DNA of 25,599 bases from Chloroflexota bacterium (GTDB lineage: Bacteria > Chloroflexota > Ktedonobacteria > Ktedonobacterales > Ktedonobacteraceae). Made by a program: the position numbers and the translations under genes. How positions within the stretch are numbered: the stretch's first letter is position 1; every line of letters begins with the position of its first letter. The stretch is from positions 1 through 25,599 of the forward strand of contig CADDYT010000084.1 of assembly GCA_902810755.1 (NCBI GenBank), given 5' to 3'. Below the pieces are notes generated by a model that saw only the letters and a list, made by a program, of their open reading frames with translations, was not told the origin of the DNA and did no database searches. Below are positions 1 through 7,477 of the stretch, in pieces.

Positions 1-190
1 GAACGCCGCTGGTCGGCGGCGCGGGTGGCCGACGACGCGCCGCTGGCCGGACGCGGTTGACCTGCGACGCGCGGCTGGTCAGCGGCGCACGGCTGGTTTG
101 CGGTCGATGTGGCCGACGGGGCGCGGCTGGCCTGCGACCGATATGGCGGCGCACGACTGCCCTGCCAGGTGGGCGCGTGGCAACTCATTT
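1..190. repeat. Degenerate GC-rich short repeats, no gene seen
   Basis: This stretch is very GC-rich and made of imperfect copies of a module resembling GCGGCTGGCCTGCGACC, spaced by about 20-40 bases, for example around 70-90, 98-115 and 121-140. The pattern recalls the GGCGGCTGGCCTGCGGCG modules at 5131-5148 and 5211-5225. I see no convincing coding potential on either strand. The copies are too diverged to define a period by eye. Confidence 0.45.
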
Positions 191-215
191 ATGACTATAT
201 GAAGGAGCAACCAGT

Positions 216-1355
216 ATGAAGTTTTCGACCAGGGCCATTCATGCGGGGCAGGAACCGGACCCATCGACGGGCGCGGTGATGACCCCCATCTTTCAAACCG
301 CGACCTATGCTCAGAGCGGACTGGGCGAACATAAAGGCTTTGAATATTCACGCACGCAGAACCCGACGCGCAGCGCGCTTGAAGCATGCATCGCTTCGCT
401 GGAAGAGGGGCAGTACGGGCTGGCTTTTGCCTCTGGCATGGCGGCGGAAAGCGCCATCCTCAGCCTGCTCAGCGCGGGCGACCACCTGGTGGCCTGCGAC
501 GATCTCTATGGCGGCAGTTACCGCATCTTCGAGCGCGTGATGCGCCGCTACGAGGTGGAAACGAGCTATGTACCGGCAGGCAACGCGGCGGCCTACGAAC
601 GCGCTATCCAGGCGAATACAAAGATGATCTGGCTGGAAACGCCGACCAATCCCCTGCTGAATGTGACCGATATCGCCGCCGTTGCCGATATCGCCCATCG
701 CCACCATCTGCTGCTCGTGGTTGACAACACCTTTGCCAGCCCCTACTTCCAGCAGCCGTTGAAGCTGGGGGCCGATATCGTGGTGCATAGCACGACCAAA
801 TATATCAATGGACATAGCGATGTCATCGGCGGCGCGCTCGTCACCGACAACGAAGAAGTCTATCAGGCTATCAAATTCTACCAGAACGCGGCCGGGGCGG
901 TTCCCGCGCCTTTCGATGCCTGGTTGACGCTACGCGGTATCAAGACGCTGGCCGTGCGCATGCGCCAGCACGAGGAGAACGCCCTGGCCGTCGCGCGCTT
1001 CCTGAGCGAACACCCGCGCGTCGAGAAGGTCTACTATCCCGGCCTGCCCGCCCATCCCGGCCATGAACTGGCCAGACGCCAGATGAGCGGCTTCGGCGGC
1101 ATGGTCTCCTTCCAGTTCAAGGGGAACTACGATGATGTTGATACCGTCGTGCGCCGCTTCAAGCTCTTCACGCTGGCCGAGAGCCTGGGCGGCGTTGAGT
1201 CGCTCGTCTGCCATCCCGCCTCGATGACACATGGCTCCATCCCCAGAGAGATTCGCGAGGCGCGCGGCCTGACCGATACGCTGCTGCGCCTCTCCATCGG
1301 CATTGAAGATAGCGAAGACCTGCTCGCCGATCTCGAACAGGCCCTGGCCTTTTAA
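216..1355 (+). CDS. Cystathionine gamma-synthase/lyase family PLP enzyme
   Basis: This 379-residue protein belongs to the Cys/Met-metabolism PLP (trans-sulfuration) family, the cytosolic enzymes that make or split cystathionine and related sulfur amino acids. The phosphate-binding Tyr-Ser-Arg motif (YSRTQNPTR, residues 44-52), the SGMAA turn (73-77), the PLP-pyridine Asp170 in VVDNTFASP and the Schiff-base Lys195 in HSTTKYINGHSD are all present, and the length is normal. The ATG is preceded by AAGGAG with good spacing (201-206). I cannot separate gamma-synthase (MetB) from gamma-lyase or beta-lyase (MetC) from sequence alone; the family is secure, the substrate is not. It stands alone: the next gene is about 190 bases on, behind a strong terminator, and no other sulfur gene is nearby. 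Confidence 0.95.
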   Translation: MKFSTRAIHAGQEPDPSTGAVMTPIFQTATYAQSGLGEHKGFEYSRTQNPTRSALEACIASLEEGQYGLAFASGMAAESAILSLLSAGDHLVACDDLYGGSYRIFERVMRRYEVETSYVPAGNAAAYERAIQANTKMIWLETPTNPLLNVTDIAAVADIAHRHHLLLVVDNTFASPYFQQPLKLGADIVVHSTTKYINGHSDVIGGALVTDNEEVYQAIKFYQNAAGAVPAPFDAWLTLRGIKTLAVRMRQHEENALAVARFLSEHPRVEKVYYPGLPAHPGHELARRQMSGFGGMVSFQFKGNYDDVDTVVRRFKLFTLAESLGGVESLVCHPASMTHGSIPREIREARGLTDTLLRLSIGIEDSEDLLADLEQALAF

Positions 1356-1394
1356 CAGAAAGGAAGTGTGGCGTATCCACACTTCCTTTCTGTT
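1354..1394 (+). terminator. Perfect 18-bp hairpin terminator
   Basis: An 18-base arm (1354-1371) and its exact reverse complement (1377-1394) flank a 5-base loop CGTAT. The left arm begins inside the TAA stop codon of the upstream gene (1353-1355). The stem is followed by ACTTTCCCC, a poor U-tract on the plus strand. Before the left arm the sequence is CCTTTT, so read on the minus strand the stem is followed by an A-rich then purine stretch, not a U-tract. The length and perfection of the stem still make it a likely transcript 3' end. Confidence 0.75.
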
Positions 1395-1547
1395 ACTTTC
1401 CCCATACTCAAGCGATGTAATAAAATAGAGATCAGTTCGTTTTTTCCTATAGATAAACCTGTTCTCCCACCTGGGGTGGAAACCTATGATACTATTCTTT
1501 TTCTTACAGACTATGTGAACCCGGAAACATAGGAGGCACCAGTTATA

Positions 1548-3272
1548 ATGGCATCTCAACTCATGTCCCGGCGAGCCAGGAAGGGGGCAGGAGCTATAAC
1601 TATTGCCCTGCTCCTGCTGCTCAGTCTCCTGCTCAGCGCCTGTGGGGGCAATCCACAGATGCAGCAGCAGGCGGTCGCCAACAAGGCAGCCCTTGACCGG
1701 CTCATTGTCCATGCACAATCAATCGGCGTACCCGCCTCTCTGCTCTTCCCTGTCCAACAGCAGGAAGCGCAACTCAGCGCCACCAGCGCGCCTATAGGTC
1801 TCTTCAGCGATCAATCTACCAATGATTACTATAGCAATCTTGCGCAGCGTTATCAGGCATTAAGCGTTCAGGTACGCGGGCTGGAGTATCAGGCCACGCA
1901 GCAACTCGACTACCAGGCATCGCTTGACCTGCAAAGCTTCGAGCAGGCGCTCTCTGTACGGCAGGCGCAGGGCTTTGTCGAGGCCAAAACGTTCGCTAAC
2001 CAGCTTACACAGGATCAGCAGGCGCTGGCACAGGCGCAATATCCCAGAGATTACCTGAAAATCAGCAACAGCGCAAAGCTCTCGACGCAGGCGTTGCAAT
2101 TGATGGGGCCAGCATATAACGATCTGTCCACATTTCAGCAAGATATCAAACAATTACAGGCATCGCATCTGGATACCACCGCGCTGAACGAGCAGTACCA
2201 GCTCGACCTGCAGCAGTTCCGCACGGCCACGCAGCCGCAGGATTTCTCCAACCTCATCACGCAGTTGAATGCGCAGTTGCAGGAGACGACCGTCTACTCC
2301 ACGCAGGCCATCCCCTACGTTGGCGAGGCCAAACTCAAGCAGTTCGGAGCCGATATCCAGCAGCTCAAAACCTACGGGCAGCCGACCGCCAGCTTCCAGC
2401 AGAAGCTTGCCAGCGATCAGCAGGCGTTGAACGCGGCACAAACCATCAGCGATTACCTGAAAGTCTCCGCGCAGATTGACCGCGATATTGCCTCGCTACA
2501 ATTCTCGCTCACGGTGGGACAGGCAAATTACCTGCTCAAGCAGTTCCACGCGGCGGTCACGGCCTGGGGCAACACGCACCAGTACCACAACGCTTACGAT
2601 GGCGGAGTGTATAACCTGGACTACGAATACGACGAGCAGGGCATCGGCTCAGACGCCGATAGCGCCGTGCAGTACGCCCAGTACACGGGAGCCATTTCTG
2701 ACTACCAGGCAGCCATCGACCTTATCAAGAACGATATGGCAAACTTGCAGGCAATGGAGGCCGACTATAGCGATAAGACCCCCTGGAATCAGCCGCACGC
2801 AACCGATATTCAGATGATGAAGCACTACGGCGTCTACGGCCCCAACTCCGGGCAGGTTCTCGTCGTCTCATTAATCGAGCAGGTGCTACGCTACTACAAT
2901 AACGGCAAGCTCGTGCGCGCCTTCCAGATCGTCTCCGGCCAGTATGATAAACCATCTCCCCCCGGCTTCTGGAGTATCTTCTTGAAGCAGTCGCCGACCA
3001 TCTTCAAGTCGAGCGAGCCAAAGGGGTCGGCTTTCTGGTATCCCGATACCAACATTAAGTATGCGATGGAGTATCACGAGGGAGGCTACTTCTTCCACGA
3101 TGCGTGGTGGAGATGCAGCTTTGGCCTGCACGATAACTTCCCGCATGCCGATGCCTGCGGCACCACCGCCTTCAACGGCAACGGCAGTCATGGCTGTATC
3201 AATATGAATTCCAGCGATATCGCCTGGCTCTACCCCCAGATTGCCTGGGGCGCAGCCGTCATTCTGTACTAG
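1548..3272 (+). CDS. Lipoprotein L,D-transpeptidase (YkuD domain)
   Basis: This 574-residue protein has a lipoprotein signal: positive N-terminus, Leu-rich core and lipobox LSAC with Cys32, so it is probably anchored outside the membrane. Residues about 90-310 are Gln-rich and helical, with a unit of roughly 65-70 residues repeating (compare 131-145, DQQALAQAQ at 156-164, LQQFRTATQ at 221-229 and DQQALNAAQ at 290-298). Residues 434-574 form a YkuD L,D-transpeptidase domain, ending in the catalytic signature SHGCIN with His548 and nucleophile Cys550; His517 in the FFHDAWW segment fits the family. By family knowledge it crosslinks peptidoglycan 3-3 or attaches proteins to it. AGGAGG (1531-1536) lies 11 bases before the ATG; a second in-frame ATG is at 1563. 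The repeated helical region could be a stalk or cell-wall-spanning spacer; that is inference. Confidence 0.9.
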   Translation: MASQLMSRRARKGAGAITIALLLLLSLLLSACGGNPQMQQQAVANKAALDRLIVHAQSIGVPASLLFPVQQQEAQLSATSAPIGLFSDQSTNDYYSNLAQRYQALSVQVRGLEYQATQQLDYQASLDLQSFEQALSVRQAQGFVEAKTFANQLTQDQQALAQAQYPRDYLKISNSAKLSTQALQLMGPAYNDLSTFQQDIKQLQASHLDTTALNEQYQLDLQQFRTATQPQDFSNLITQLNAQLQETTVYSTQAIPYVGEAKLKQFGADIQQLKTYGQPTASFQQKLASDQQALNAAQTISDYLKVSAQIDRDIASLQFSLTVGQANYLLKQFHAAVTAWGNTHQYHNAYDGGVYNLDYEYDEQGIGSDADSAVQYAQYTGAISDYQAAIDLIKNDMANLQAMEADYSDKTPWNQPHATDIQMMKHYGVYGPNSGQVLVVSLIEQVLRYYNNGKLVRAFQIVSGQYDKPSPPGFWSIFLKQSPTIFKSSEPKGSAFWYPDTNIKYAMEYHEGGYFFHDAWWRCSFGLHDNFPHADACGTTAFNGNGSHGCINMNSSDIAWLYPQIAWGAAVILY

Positions 3273-3288
3273 CACTGGAACAAAAAAT

Positions 3289-3318
3289 TTGACAGGGAGA
3301 GTGCCAATCTGTTATAAT
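3289..3318 (+). promoter_or_regulatory. Consensus sigma-70 promoter for rpsT-rplS-rnhB
   Basis: TTGACA (3289-3294) and TATAAT (3313-3318) are both perfect consensus, separated by 18 bases, with TG one base before the -10 (extended -10). It starts 17 bases after the transpeptidase stop codon and predicts a start near 3325, giving an rpsT leader of about 88 bases. This is the strongest promoter in the window, as expected for ribosomal proteins. Confidence 0.92.
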
Positions 3319-3333
3319 CCTTGCGCACTCAGT

Positions 3334-3361
3334 CCAGCCCGACTTTCGGTTGGCCTTTTTT
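3334..3361 (+). promoter_or_regulatory. Terminator-like hairpin in the rpsT leader
   Basis: A small hairpin (CCA/TGG plus CCGA/TCGG around a CTT loop, 3334-3353) is followed by CC and six T residues (3356-3361). It begins about 9 bases after the predicted transcription start and lies well ahead of rpsT. The form is that of a weak intrinsic terminator or attenuator. The stem is only 7 bp with an internal loop, so chance is possible. Confidence 0.4.
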
Positions 3362-3412
3362 CGATTCGCCCGTTGTACGAGGCAGAAGATTCCGGGGAGG
3401 ATTTGTACTTAC

Positions 3413-3673
3413 ATGCCCAATAACGCATCTGCGGAAAAGCGCATGCGCCAGGAGCGAAAGCGCCGCATGCATAACCGCATGGTAAAATCAATTGTGAAGA
3501 CACAGATAACCAAAGCGCGCCAGGCCATTGCAGGCCAGGTAGAAGACGCTGAGGCAGCCGTTCGCGCAGCCGTCAGTGAACTTGACCGCGCCGCCAAAAA
3601 AGGGGTTATCCACAAGAACAACGCTGCTCGCCGCAAATCGCGCCTGATGAAGCAGCTCAACGCTATAAAGTAG
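3413..3673 (+). CDS. rpsT: 30S ribosomal protein S20
   Basis: This 86-residue, Lys/Arg-rich helical protein matches S20 throughout. It shows the N-terminal SAEKRMRQERKRRMHNR basic helix, the central AAVSELDRAAKKGVIHKN segment and the C-terminal AARRKSRLMKQLNA. S20 binds 16S rRNA early in 30S assembly. The ATG at 3413 is chosen because the conserved N-terminus begins here and GGGGAGG (3394-3400) lies upstream, although the spacing of about 12 bases is long. A TTG at 3350 in the same frame would add 21 unrelated residues. It heads a probable rpsT-rplS-rnhB transcript from the promoter at 3289-3318. Confidence 0.97.
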   Translation: MPNNASAEKRMRQERKRRMHNRMVKSIVKTQITKARQAIAGQVEDAEAAVRAAVSELDRAAKKGVIHKNNAARRKSRLMKQLNAIK

Positions 3674-3680
3674 CTGTTCG

Positions 3681-3740
3681 CGCTCAATGCTCTGCCCGCC
3701 GCTTGAACCGACCCGACTTCTCACGGCTGAGCATGAGGCG
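3681..3740 (+). promoter_or_regulatory. Structured leader hairpin ahead of rplS
   Basis: The 87-base gap between rpsT and rplS can fold into one long hairpin. ATGCTC (3687-3692) pairs with GAGCAT (3729-3734), extended outward by CTC/GAG (3683-3685/3735-3737) past one bulged A and by CG/CG past a bulged G, and inward by GCCG/CGGC (3698-3701/3724-3727). It ends four bases before the AGGAGG of rplS (3744-3749). Position and form fit a ribosomal-protein autoregulatory leader; no specific known L19 leader family is claimed. Confidence 0.55.
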
Positions 3741-3760
3741 CCCAGGAGGTTTAGTTAAGG

Positions 3761-4246
3761 ATGGCCGATAAATACACTGCACCGAAGCCAGCAGAGCAGG
3801 CGCTACTGGCCGCTGTCGAAAATGCTCAGTTACGGAAAGATATTCCTGATATTCAATCAGGTGATACCGTTCGCCTGCAAGTGAAAGTTGTCGAGGGGAA
3901 CCGCGAACGCTTACAGCCGTTCGAGGGCGTTGTCATGCGCCTGCGCGGCTCCGGCGTCAATCGCAATTTCACCGTTCGCCGCATCACGCATGGTGTGGGC
4001 GTCGAGCGCACCTTCCTCCTCAACTCCCCGCGTATTGAGAAGATTGAAGTGCTGCGTCATGCTCGCGTGCGCCGCAAGCAGCTCTACTACCTGCGCGGCC
4101 TGACCGGCAAGGCCGCCCGTCTGAAGGAGTTGCGCCCGATGACGAGCAAGGAAGCCGCCGCTAAAGAGGCCGCTCGCGCCGCTAAAACTGCCGCAGCAGC
4201 CGAGACGGCAGCAACTTCAACGCCCGAAACCGGTGAAAACGCCTGA
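3761..4246 (+). CDS. rplS: 50S ribosomal protein L19
   Basis: This 161-residue protein is L19, which sits at the 30S-50S interface. The family core runs from about residue 14 to 125, with [76 protein letters not shown] in order. After this the protein carries an unusual tail of about 36 residues rich in Ala, Lys, Glu and Thr, so it is longer than the usual 115-130 residues. AGGAGG (3744-3749) lies 11 bases before the ATG. Its last 14 bases overlap the rnhB start, so translation of the two is likely coupled. Confidence 0.97.
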   Translation: MADKYTAPKPAEQALLAAVENAQLRKDIPDIQSGDTVRLQVKVVEGNRERLQPFEGVVMRLRGSGVNRNFTVRRITHGVGVERTFLLNSPRIEKIEVLRHARVRRKQLYYLRGLTGKAARLKELRPMTSKEAAAKEAARAAKTAAAAETAATSTPETGENA

Positions 4247-4892
4247 TCTCCAGGCTCCAACGCTGATAGAAGAAATGGCCCTGTTCCAGCAGGGCTATTG
4301 CTTTGTCGCCGGCGTGGATGAAGCGGGTCGCGGCTGCCTTGCCGGTCCGGTGGTGGCAGCCGCTGTCATCCTTCCTCTCCCACTGGATGGGGAAGGACTG
4401 GCGCGCTTTGCCGGTGTACGCGACTCCAAACAACTCACGCCACAAGCCCGCGATTCTCTCTATGATACCATCATGCAGCACGCCGTCGCCGTTGCCGTCG
4501 GCACCGGCGCCGTCGAACTGATCGACTCACAAAATATTTTACAGGCCACGAAACACGCCATGTGCGAGGCCATCGCTCGCCTCTCGCCGCCTCCACAGGC
4601 GCTCTTGCTGGATGCAGTGCGCCTGCCTACCGTGCCGCTGCCGCAGCGTTCCATCATCAAGGGCGATGCCCTCTGCCTCTCCATCGCCGCCGCCTCCATC
4701 ATCGCCAAAGTCACCCGCGACCGCCTGATGCTGGCCCTGCACGAGCAATACCCCCTCTATGGCTTCTCCCAACACAAAGGCTACGGCACCGAACAGCATC
4801 TCGCCGCCCTCAAACAGCACGGTCCCTGCCCCATTCACCGCAGAAGCTTCTCGCCCGTGCGCGAACAATTCGGTCTCTTTCCCGAAAGCTGA
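4233..4892 (+). CDS. rnhB: Ribonuclease HII
   Basis: This 219-residue protein is RNase HII, which cuts RNA in RNA-DNA hybrids and excises single ribonucleotides from DNA. The four catalytic carboxylates are in place: Asp29 and Glu30 in GVDEAGRG, Asp127 in LLLDAVR and Asp145 in IIKGD. The RDSKQL motif (63-68) and the C-terminal HKGYGTEQH and HRRSF motifs are also present. The GTG start overlaps the rplS end by 14 bases and has no clear ribosome-binding site, which suits translational coupling. The alternative ATG at 4275 would shorten it by 14 residues but would leave only a short lead before the active site. The rplS-rnhB pairing is a common bacterial arrangement. Confidence 0.96.
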   Translation: MKTPDLQAPTLIEEMALFQQGYCFVAGVDEAGRGCLAGPVVAAAVILPLPLDGEGLARFAGVRDSKQLTPQARDSLYDTIMQHAVAVAVGTGAVELIDSQNILQATKHAMCEAIARLSPPPQALLLDAVRLPTVPLPQRSIIKGDALCLSIAAASIIAKVTRDRLMLALHEQYPLYGFSQHKGYGTEQHLAALKQHGPCPIHRRSFSPVREQFGLFPES

Positions 4893-5005
4893 GCAGCCAC
4901 CCACTCCATCGCAGGCCACTCGCATCCATGCAGGCCACCCACTCCATCGCAGGCCACTCGCATCCATGCAGGCCACTGGCACCCATGCAGGCCACCCGCC
5001 AGGGG
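4893..5005. repeat. 19-bp tandem repeat block
   Basis: About six head-to-tail units of 18-19 bases start immediately after the rnhB stop codon: 4893-4910, 4911-4929, 4930-4948, 4949-4967, 4968-4986 and 4987-5005. The consensus is GCAGGCCACTCGCATCCAT, with alternating variants GCAGGCCACCCACTCCATC, so there is a 38-bp higher-order period. The last unit grades into CGCCAGGGGTGGCC, the module found in the neighbouring palindromic element. There are no unique spacers, so this is not a CRISPR array. Confidence 0.85.
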
Positions 5006-5007
5006 TG

Positions 5008-5259
5008 GCCCCAGAAGCGTTCACTTCAGGCCGTGCGAAGGCCAGGCAGGCCAGCCGCCAGGGGTGGCCCTCCTCTAGACGATGGCTCCCCAGGGGGCAC
5101 GAGCCGCCCGTCTAGAGGAGGGCCACCCCTGGCGGCTGGCCTGCGGCGGTCTAGAGACGCGGCTCCCCAGGCGGCACGACCGCCGCGTCTAGAGGAGGGC
5201 CACCCCTGGCGGCTGGCCTGCGGCGCGCTCGCACGGGCTTAAGTTAACGCTTCTGGGGC
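5008..5259. mobile_element. MITE-like nested palindromic element
   Basis: A 252-bp element has outer imperfect inverted repeats of 33 bases (5008-5040 and 5227-5259, tips GCCCCAGAAGCGTT and AACGCTTCTGGGGC). Six bases inside each lies a copy of a 34-base module containing TCTAGA: 5047-5080 on one strand, and 5187-5220 on the other. A third identical copy (5110-5143) lies between them, so 5047-5080 and 5110-5143 form a perfect 34-bp hairpin arm pair around a 29-base loop. The loop plus module is tandemly repeated at about 77 bp (near 5077-5149 and 5154-5226). There is no coding gene inside. It ends on the stop codon of the convergent nucleotidyltransferase gene and could act as a bidirectional transcript end. 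Confidence 0.7.
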
Positions 5260-6122
5260 TATGCTCCCTGCTCCTGTGTGCCGTTCACTGCTTTCTGTTC
5301 GATCATCGTCTCAGCCAGCTTCACAAAATCATAGATATAGGGAATCGCTGCCGTTTGCACCGTCCCGCCAATCGCCTCAATCTGTGGCGTCAAAGCCTCC
5401 ATCTCATGCATTGTCTCGCGCAGCAGAATAAGCTGATCGCGCTGACGAACGGGGGGGAGAGTATTTGTCCTCCATGCCTCGTGTCCCGGCTGCACGGCAG
5501 AGAGGCCAACCAGGTACTCCACCTCGCCCACCAGCCCTTGCAACAATTCAAGCAAGCCCACAGTATCCCATGCTTTGCCTCGCGCAATCCCTTTCACGCC
5601 AATATTGCCCATCGCCCAGAAAAAGGCGCTCAACTGCGTCGCCTGCTCCGCTCGCTCGGCCTGCGATAGAGAGCCATCACTGCCAACCGCGTCAAGCTGC
5701 TCCTGGCGGCTATCCTGTGGAATACCTGCGCGATCAAACAGCAGTACAGCCCTGTGCGGTCTGCTCGCGTCCGCCTGTCGCTGCCAGTACCAGTCAACCT
5801 GATGCACACCCGCCTGCCCCGGATAGAGCGCCATCAAATAAGCGCCCCCGGCGGGTGCGTTTCCTGGAGACTCCAGCAAAAGCACGGGTTCTCCCAGTTG
5901 AGCCACGTAGCGCCGCCGTTCGGCCACTATCGCATCACACGCCTCATCCTTTACCACCACCCACAGATCAAGATCACTTAATGCATCAGCAGTCTGGCGA
6001 CCCCGCGAACCAAACAGCCACGCCGCCATCACACGCTCGTCCGCCTGTAACAGCGCCACTGCCCGTGCAAGCAGTTCCTCCTGCTCCACGCGTCGCATTC
6101 GCAAAAGATTATCCACTGACAT
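5259..6122 (-). CDS. Pol-beta-type nucleotidyltransferase domain protein
   Basis: This 287-residue protein has an N-terminal minimal nucleotidyltransferase domain: WLFGSRGR (35-42), then Asp50 and Asp52 in LSDLDLWV, and a third likely metal-binding Asp110 in HQVDWYW. This is the arrangement seen in aminoglycoside adenylyltransferases and related NMP-transferring proteins. The C-terminal half (about 150-285) is helical and resembles the helical substrate domains of such enzymes, but I cannot name the substrate. The ATG at 6122 is preferred because AAGGAA lies upstream; an upstream TTG at 6149 would add nine residues and lacks a site. It converges on rnhB across the palindromic element, and its TAG lies at the element edge. 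Resistance is possible but unsupported. Confidence 0.8.
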   Translation of the reverse strand: MSVDNLLRMRRVEQEELLARAVALLQADERVMAAWLFGSRGRQTADALSDLDLWVVVKDEACDAIVAERRRYVAQLGEPVLLLESPGNAPAGGAYLMALYPGQAGVHQVDWYWQRQADASRPHRAVLLFDRAGIPQDSRQEQLDAVGSDGSLSQAERAEQATQLSAFFWAMGNIGVKGIARGKAWDTVGLLELLQGLVGEVEYLVGLSAVQPGHEAWRTNTLPPVRQRDQLILLRETMHEMEALTPQIEAIGGTVQTAAIPYIYDFVKLAETMIEQKAVNGTQEQGA

Positions 6123-6253
6123 ACAAATTTCCTTCCCACTTTGAAACAAGCATTTACCTGCATATTAACAGATAATTACGTTCCCGGAAAGGCTAATCAT
6201 CATAATGACCTGCTATATCTCCTACTGAGGGCAAACAAAATATGGTTCGTTTG

Positions 6254-6262
6254 TGTTATACT
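6254..6262 (+). promoter_or_regulatory. Extended -10 promoter for the glutaredoxin-like gene
   Basis: TGTTATACT (TGn plus TATACT) lies about 44 bases before the ATG at 6306. No good -35 is seen 17 bases upstream. The same extended -10 form recurs elsewhere in the window, which raises confidence. Confidence 0.5.
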
Positions 6263-6305
6263 TTAGACAGAGGGAGTTCTCATATATAGTAGAGGTGGGT
6301 GAATT

Positions 6306-6578
6306 ATGGCAGAGTCAATCATCATTTATGGTGCAAAGGGTTGCGTACAAACTGCTGAGGTAAAAAACAGATTGCGACAGCTGGGCGTTCCTTTTCGCTG
6401 TATCAATATCAACCACAATACGGCGGCGGAACGCTTCGTCCTCTTTGTCAACCGGGGCCTGCTGATGACGCCAACGCTGGTGATTGATCGTGGGAAGCAA
6501 AAAACCATTCTGGCAAGGCCGGACGATGAGGATCTGGAGCGCATTCTGGCAGAACTCGGCTATCTTGTGATGAAGTGA
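6306..6578 (+). CDS. Glutaredoxin-like thioredoxin-fold protein
   Basis: This 90-residue protein has the glutaredoxin layout: a first strand SIIIYGAKGC, the active-site region C13-V-Q-T, a helix, the second strand FRCININ, the cis-Pro segment TPTLVID near residues 55-61 and a final helix ending in LGYLVMK. The usual CPYC is reduced to a single Cys (CVQT), so it is monothiol-like; a second Cys (FRCINI) is not in the standard position. By family knowledge it would act on protein or low-molecular-weight thiols in the cytosol. The sequence GAGGTGGGTG precedes the ATG. It sits just upstream of rlmB, which has its own promoter, so a shared operon is not needed. Partner and redox chemistry are unknown. 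Confidence 0.75.
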   Translation: MAESIIIYGAKGCVQTAEVKNRLRQLGVPFRCININHNTAAERFVLFVNRGLLMTPTLVIDRGKQKTILARPDDEDLERILAELGYLVMK

Positions 6579-6589
6579 GACGGACTCCA

Positions 6590-6618
6590 TTCACACCTCA
6601 GGGCAGGTATGCTATACT
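6590..6618 (+). promoter_or_regulatory. Sigma-70 promoter for rlmB
   Basis: TTCACA (6590-6595) and TATACT (6613-6618) are separated by 17 bases, and TG precedes the -10 by one base. It lies in the gap after the glutaredoxin-like gene and about 40 bases before the rlmB start. Confidence 0.75.
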
Positions 6619-6658
6619 TTCGGCAGCGAGAATATGTTCTTGATGCTTGAGAGGTAGT

Positions 6659-7402
6659 ATGCCTGACTATATCTGGGGCCGCAATCCTGTTTTAGAAACG
6701 CTGCATTCGCCGCGTCAGATCAAACGCATTTTACTGGCCGAAGGCCAGCGTGAAGCGCCTGCCCTTGCGTCAATTGTGCAGGAGGCGAAACGACGGCACG
6801 TTCTGCTGGAGACGGTGCCGCGCGCGCTCCTCGATCAGTTGAGTCGCGGCGCCGTTCACCAGGGCGTACTGGCCGTCGTGGGCGAACGCAAGTATGCCAG
6901 CATCGATGAAATTCTGGCAGTAGCCGAAAGCAGGCGTGAGCCACCGTTCCTGCTCATCCTCGATGCCATTCAGGATGTCAATAACCTCGGTTCCCTGCTG
7001 CGCACCGCCGAGGCGGCGGGGGTTCACGGCGTCATCATCCCGGAACACCGCGCGGCTGAAGTCAATGCCACCGTCATCAAGACCTCGGCGGGGGCCACCG
7101 AACACCTGCTGATCGCTCAGGAAACTAATCTGACGCGCGCCATCGAGGACCTCAAAAAGCGCAATATCTGGGTGGTGGGGCTGGCGGGCGAGGCACAAAC
7201 GCTTTATACGCAGGCTGACCTGACCGGCCCGCTCGCCCTCGTCGTCGGCAACGAGGGCAAGGGTATCAGTCGGCTGGTGCGCGAACACTGCGACCTGCTC
7301 ATCAGACTCCCCATGTACGGCCATATCAACTCGCTCAACGCGGCAGTCGCGGGCAGCATCGCGCTCTATGAGGCCCTGCGCCAGCGCGAACAGGGAAAAT
7401 AA
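6659..7402 (+). CDS. rlmB: 23S rRNA (guanosine-2'-O)-methyltransferase RlmB (TrmH family)
   Basis: This 247-residue SPOUT methyltransferase has an N-terminal substrate-binding domain (YIWGRNPVLETL, 4-15; GAVHQGVLA, 64-72) followed by the knotted catalytic domain. Motif 1 is LDAIQDVNNLGSLLRTAEAAG (101-121, with the conserved Asn109 and Arg115), motif 2 is VVGNEGKGIS and motif 3 is IRLPMYGHINSLN (215-227). By family knowledge it methylates the 2'-OH of a guanosine in the 23S rRNA P-loop using S-adenosylmethionine. The ATG at 6659 follows GAGAGGTAG; an in-frame TTG at 6647 lies before that site and is rejected. Other TrmH-family targets (tRNA G18) are less likely because the N-terminal domain is of the RlmB type. 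Confidence 0.92.
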   Translation: MPDYIWGRNPVLETLHSPRQIKRILLAEGQREAPALASIVQEAKRRHVLLETVPRALLDQLSRGAVHQGVLAVVGERKYASIDEILAVAESRREPPFLLILDAIQDVNNLGSLLRTAEAAGVHGVIIPEHRAAEVNATVIKTSAGATEHLLIAQETNLTRAIEDLKKRNIWVVGLAGEAQTLYTQADLTGPLALVVGNEGKGISRLVREHCDLLIRLPMYGHINSLNAAVAGSIALYEALRQREQGK

Positions 7403-7447
7403 CTGGATTACCTGTCCTGTTACCTGTCGCGGGCAGCTACGTCTTTA

Positions 7448-7456
7448 TGCTATAAG
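7448..7456 (+). promoter_or_regulatory. Extended -10 promoter for the Ig-like surface protein gene
   Basis: TGCTATAAG is found 22 bases before the proposed GTG start at 7478. There is no recognisable -35. The very short distance implies a short leader. Confidence 0.4.
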
Positions 7457-7477
7457 AGCTACTTCGGGGGTTTGAAC

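Noticed and set aside
930..1718. Minus-strand frame of 262 codons across the PLP gene end and transpeptidase start
   Set aside because: It is antisense to two well-supported genes and crosses the terminator; no recognisable domain.
4893..5005. CRISPR-like regular repeats
   Set aside because: Units are head to tail with no unique spacers and only 18-19 bases long.
4562..5242. Long plus-strand reading frame through the 3' end of rnhB and the repeats
   Set aside because: It is a shadow frame of rnhB continuing into repeats; no start site or family resemblance.
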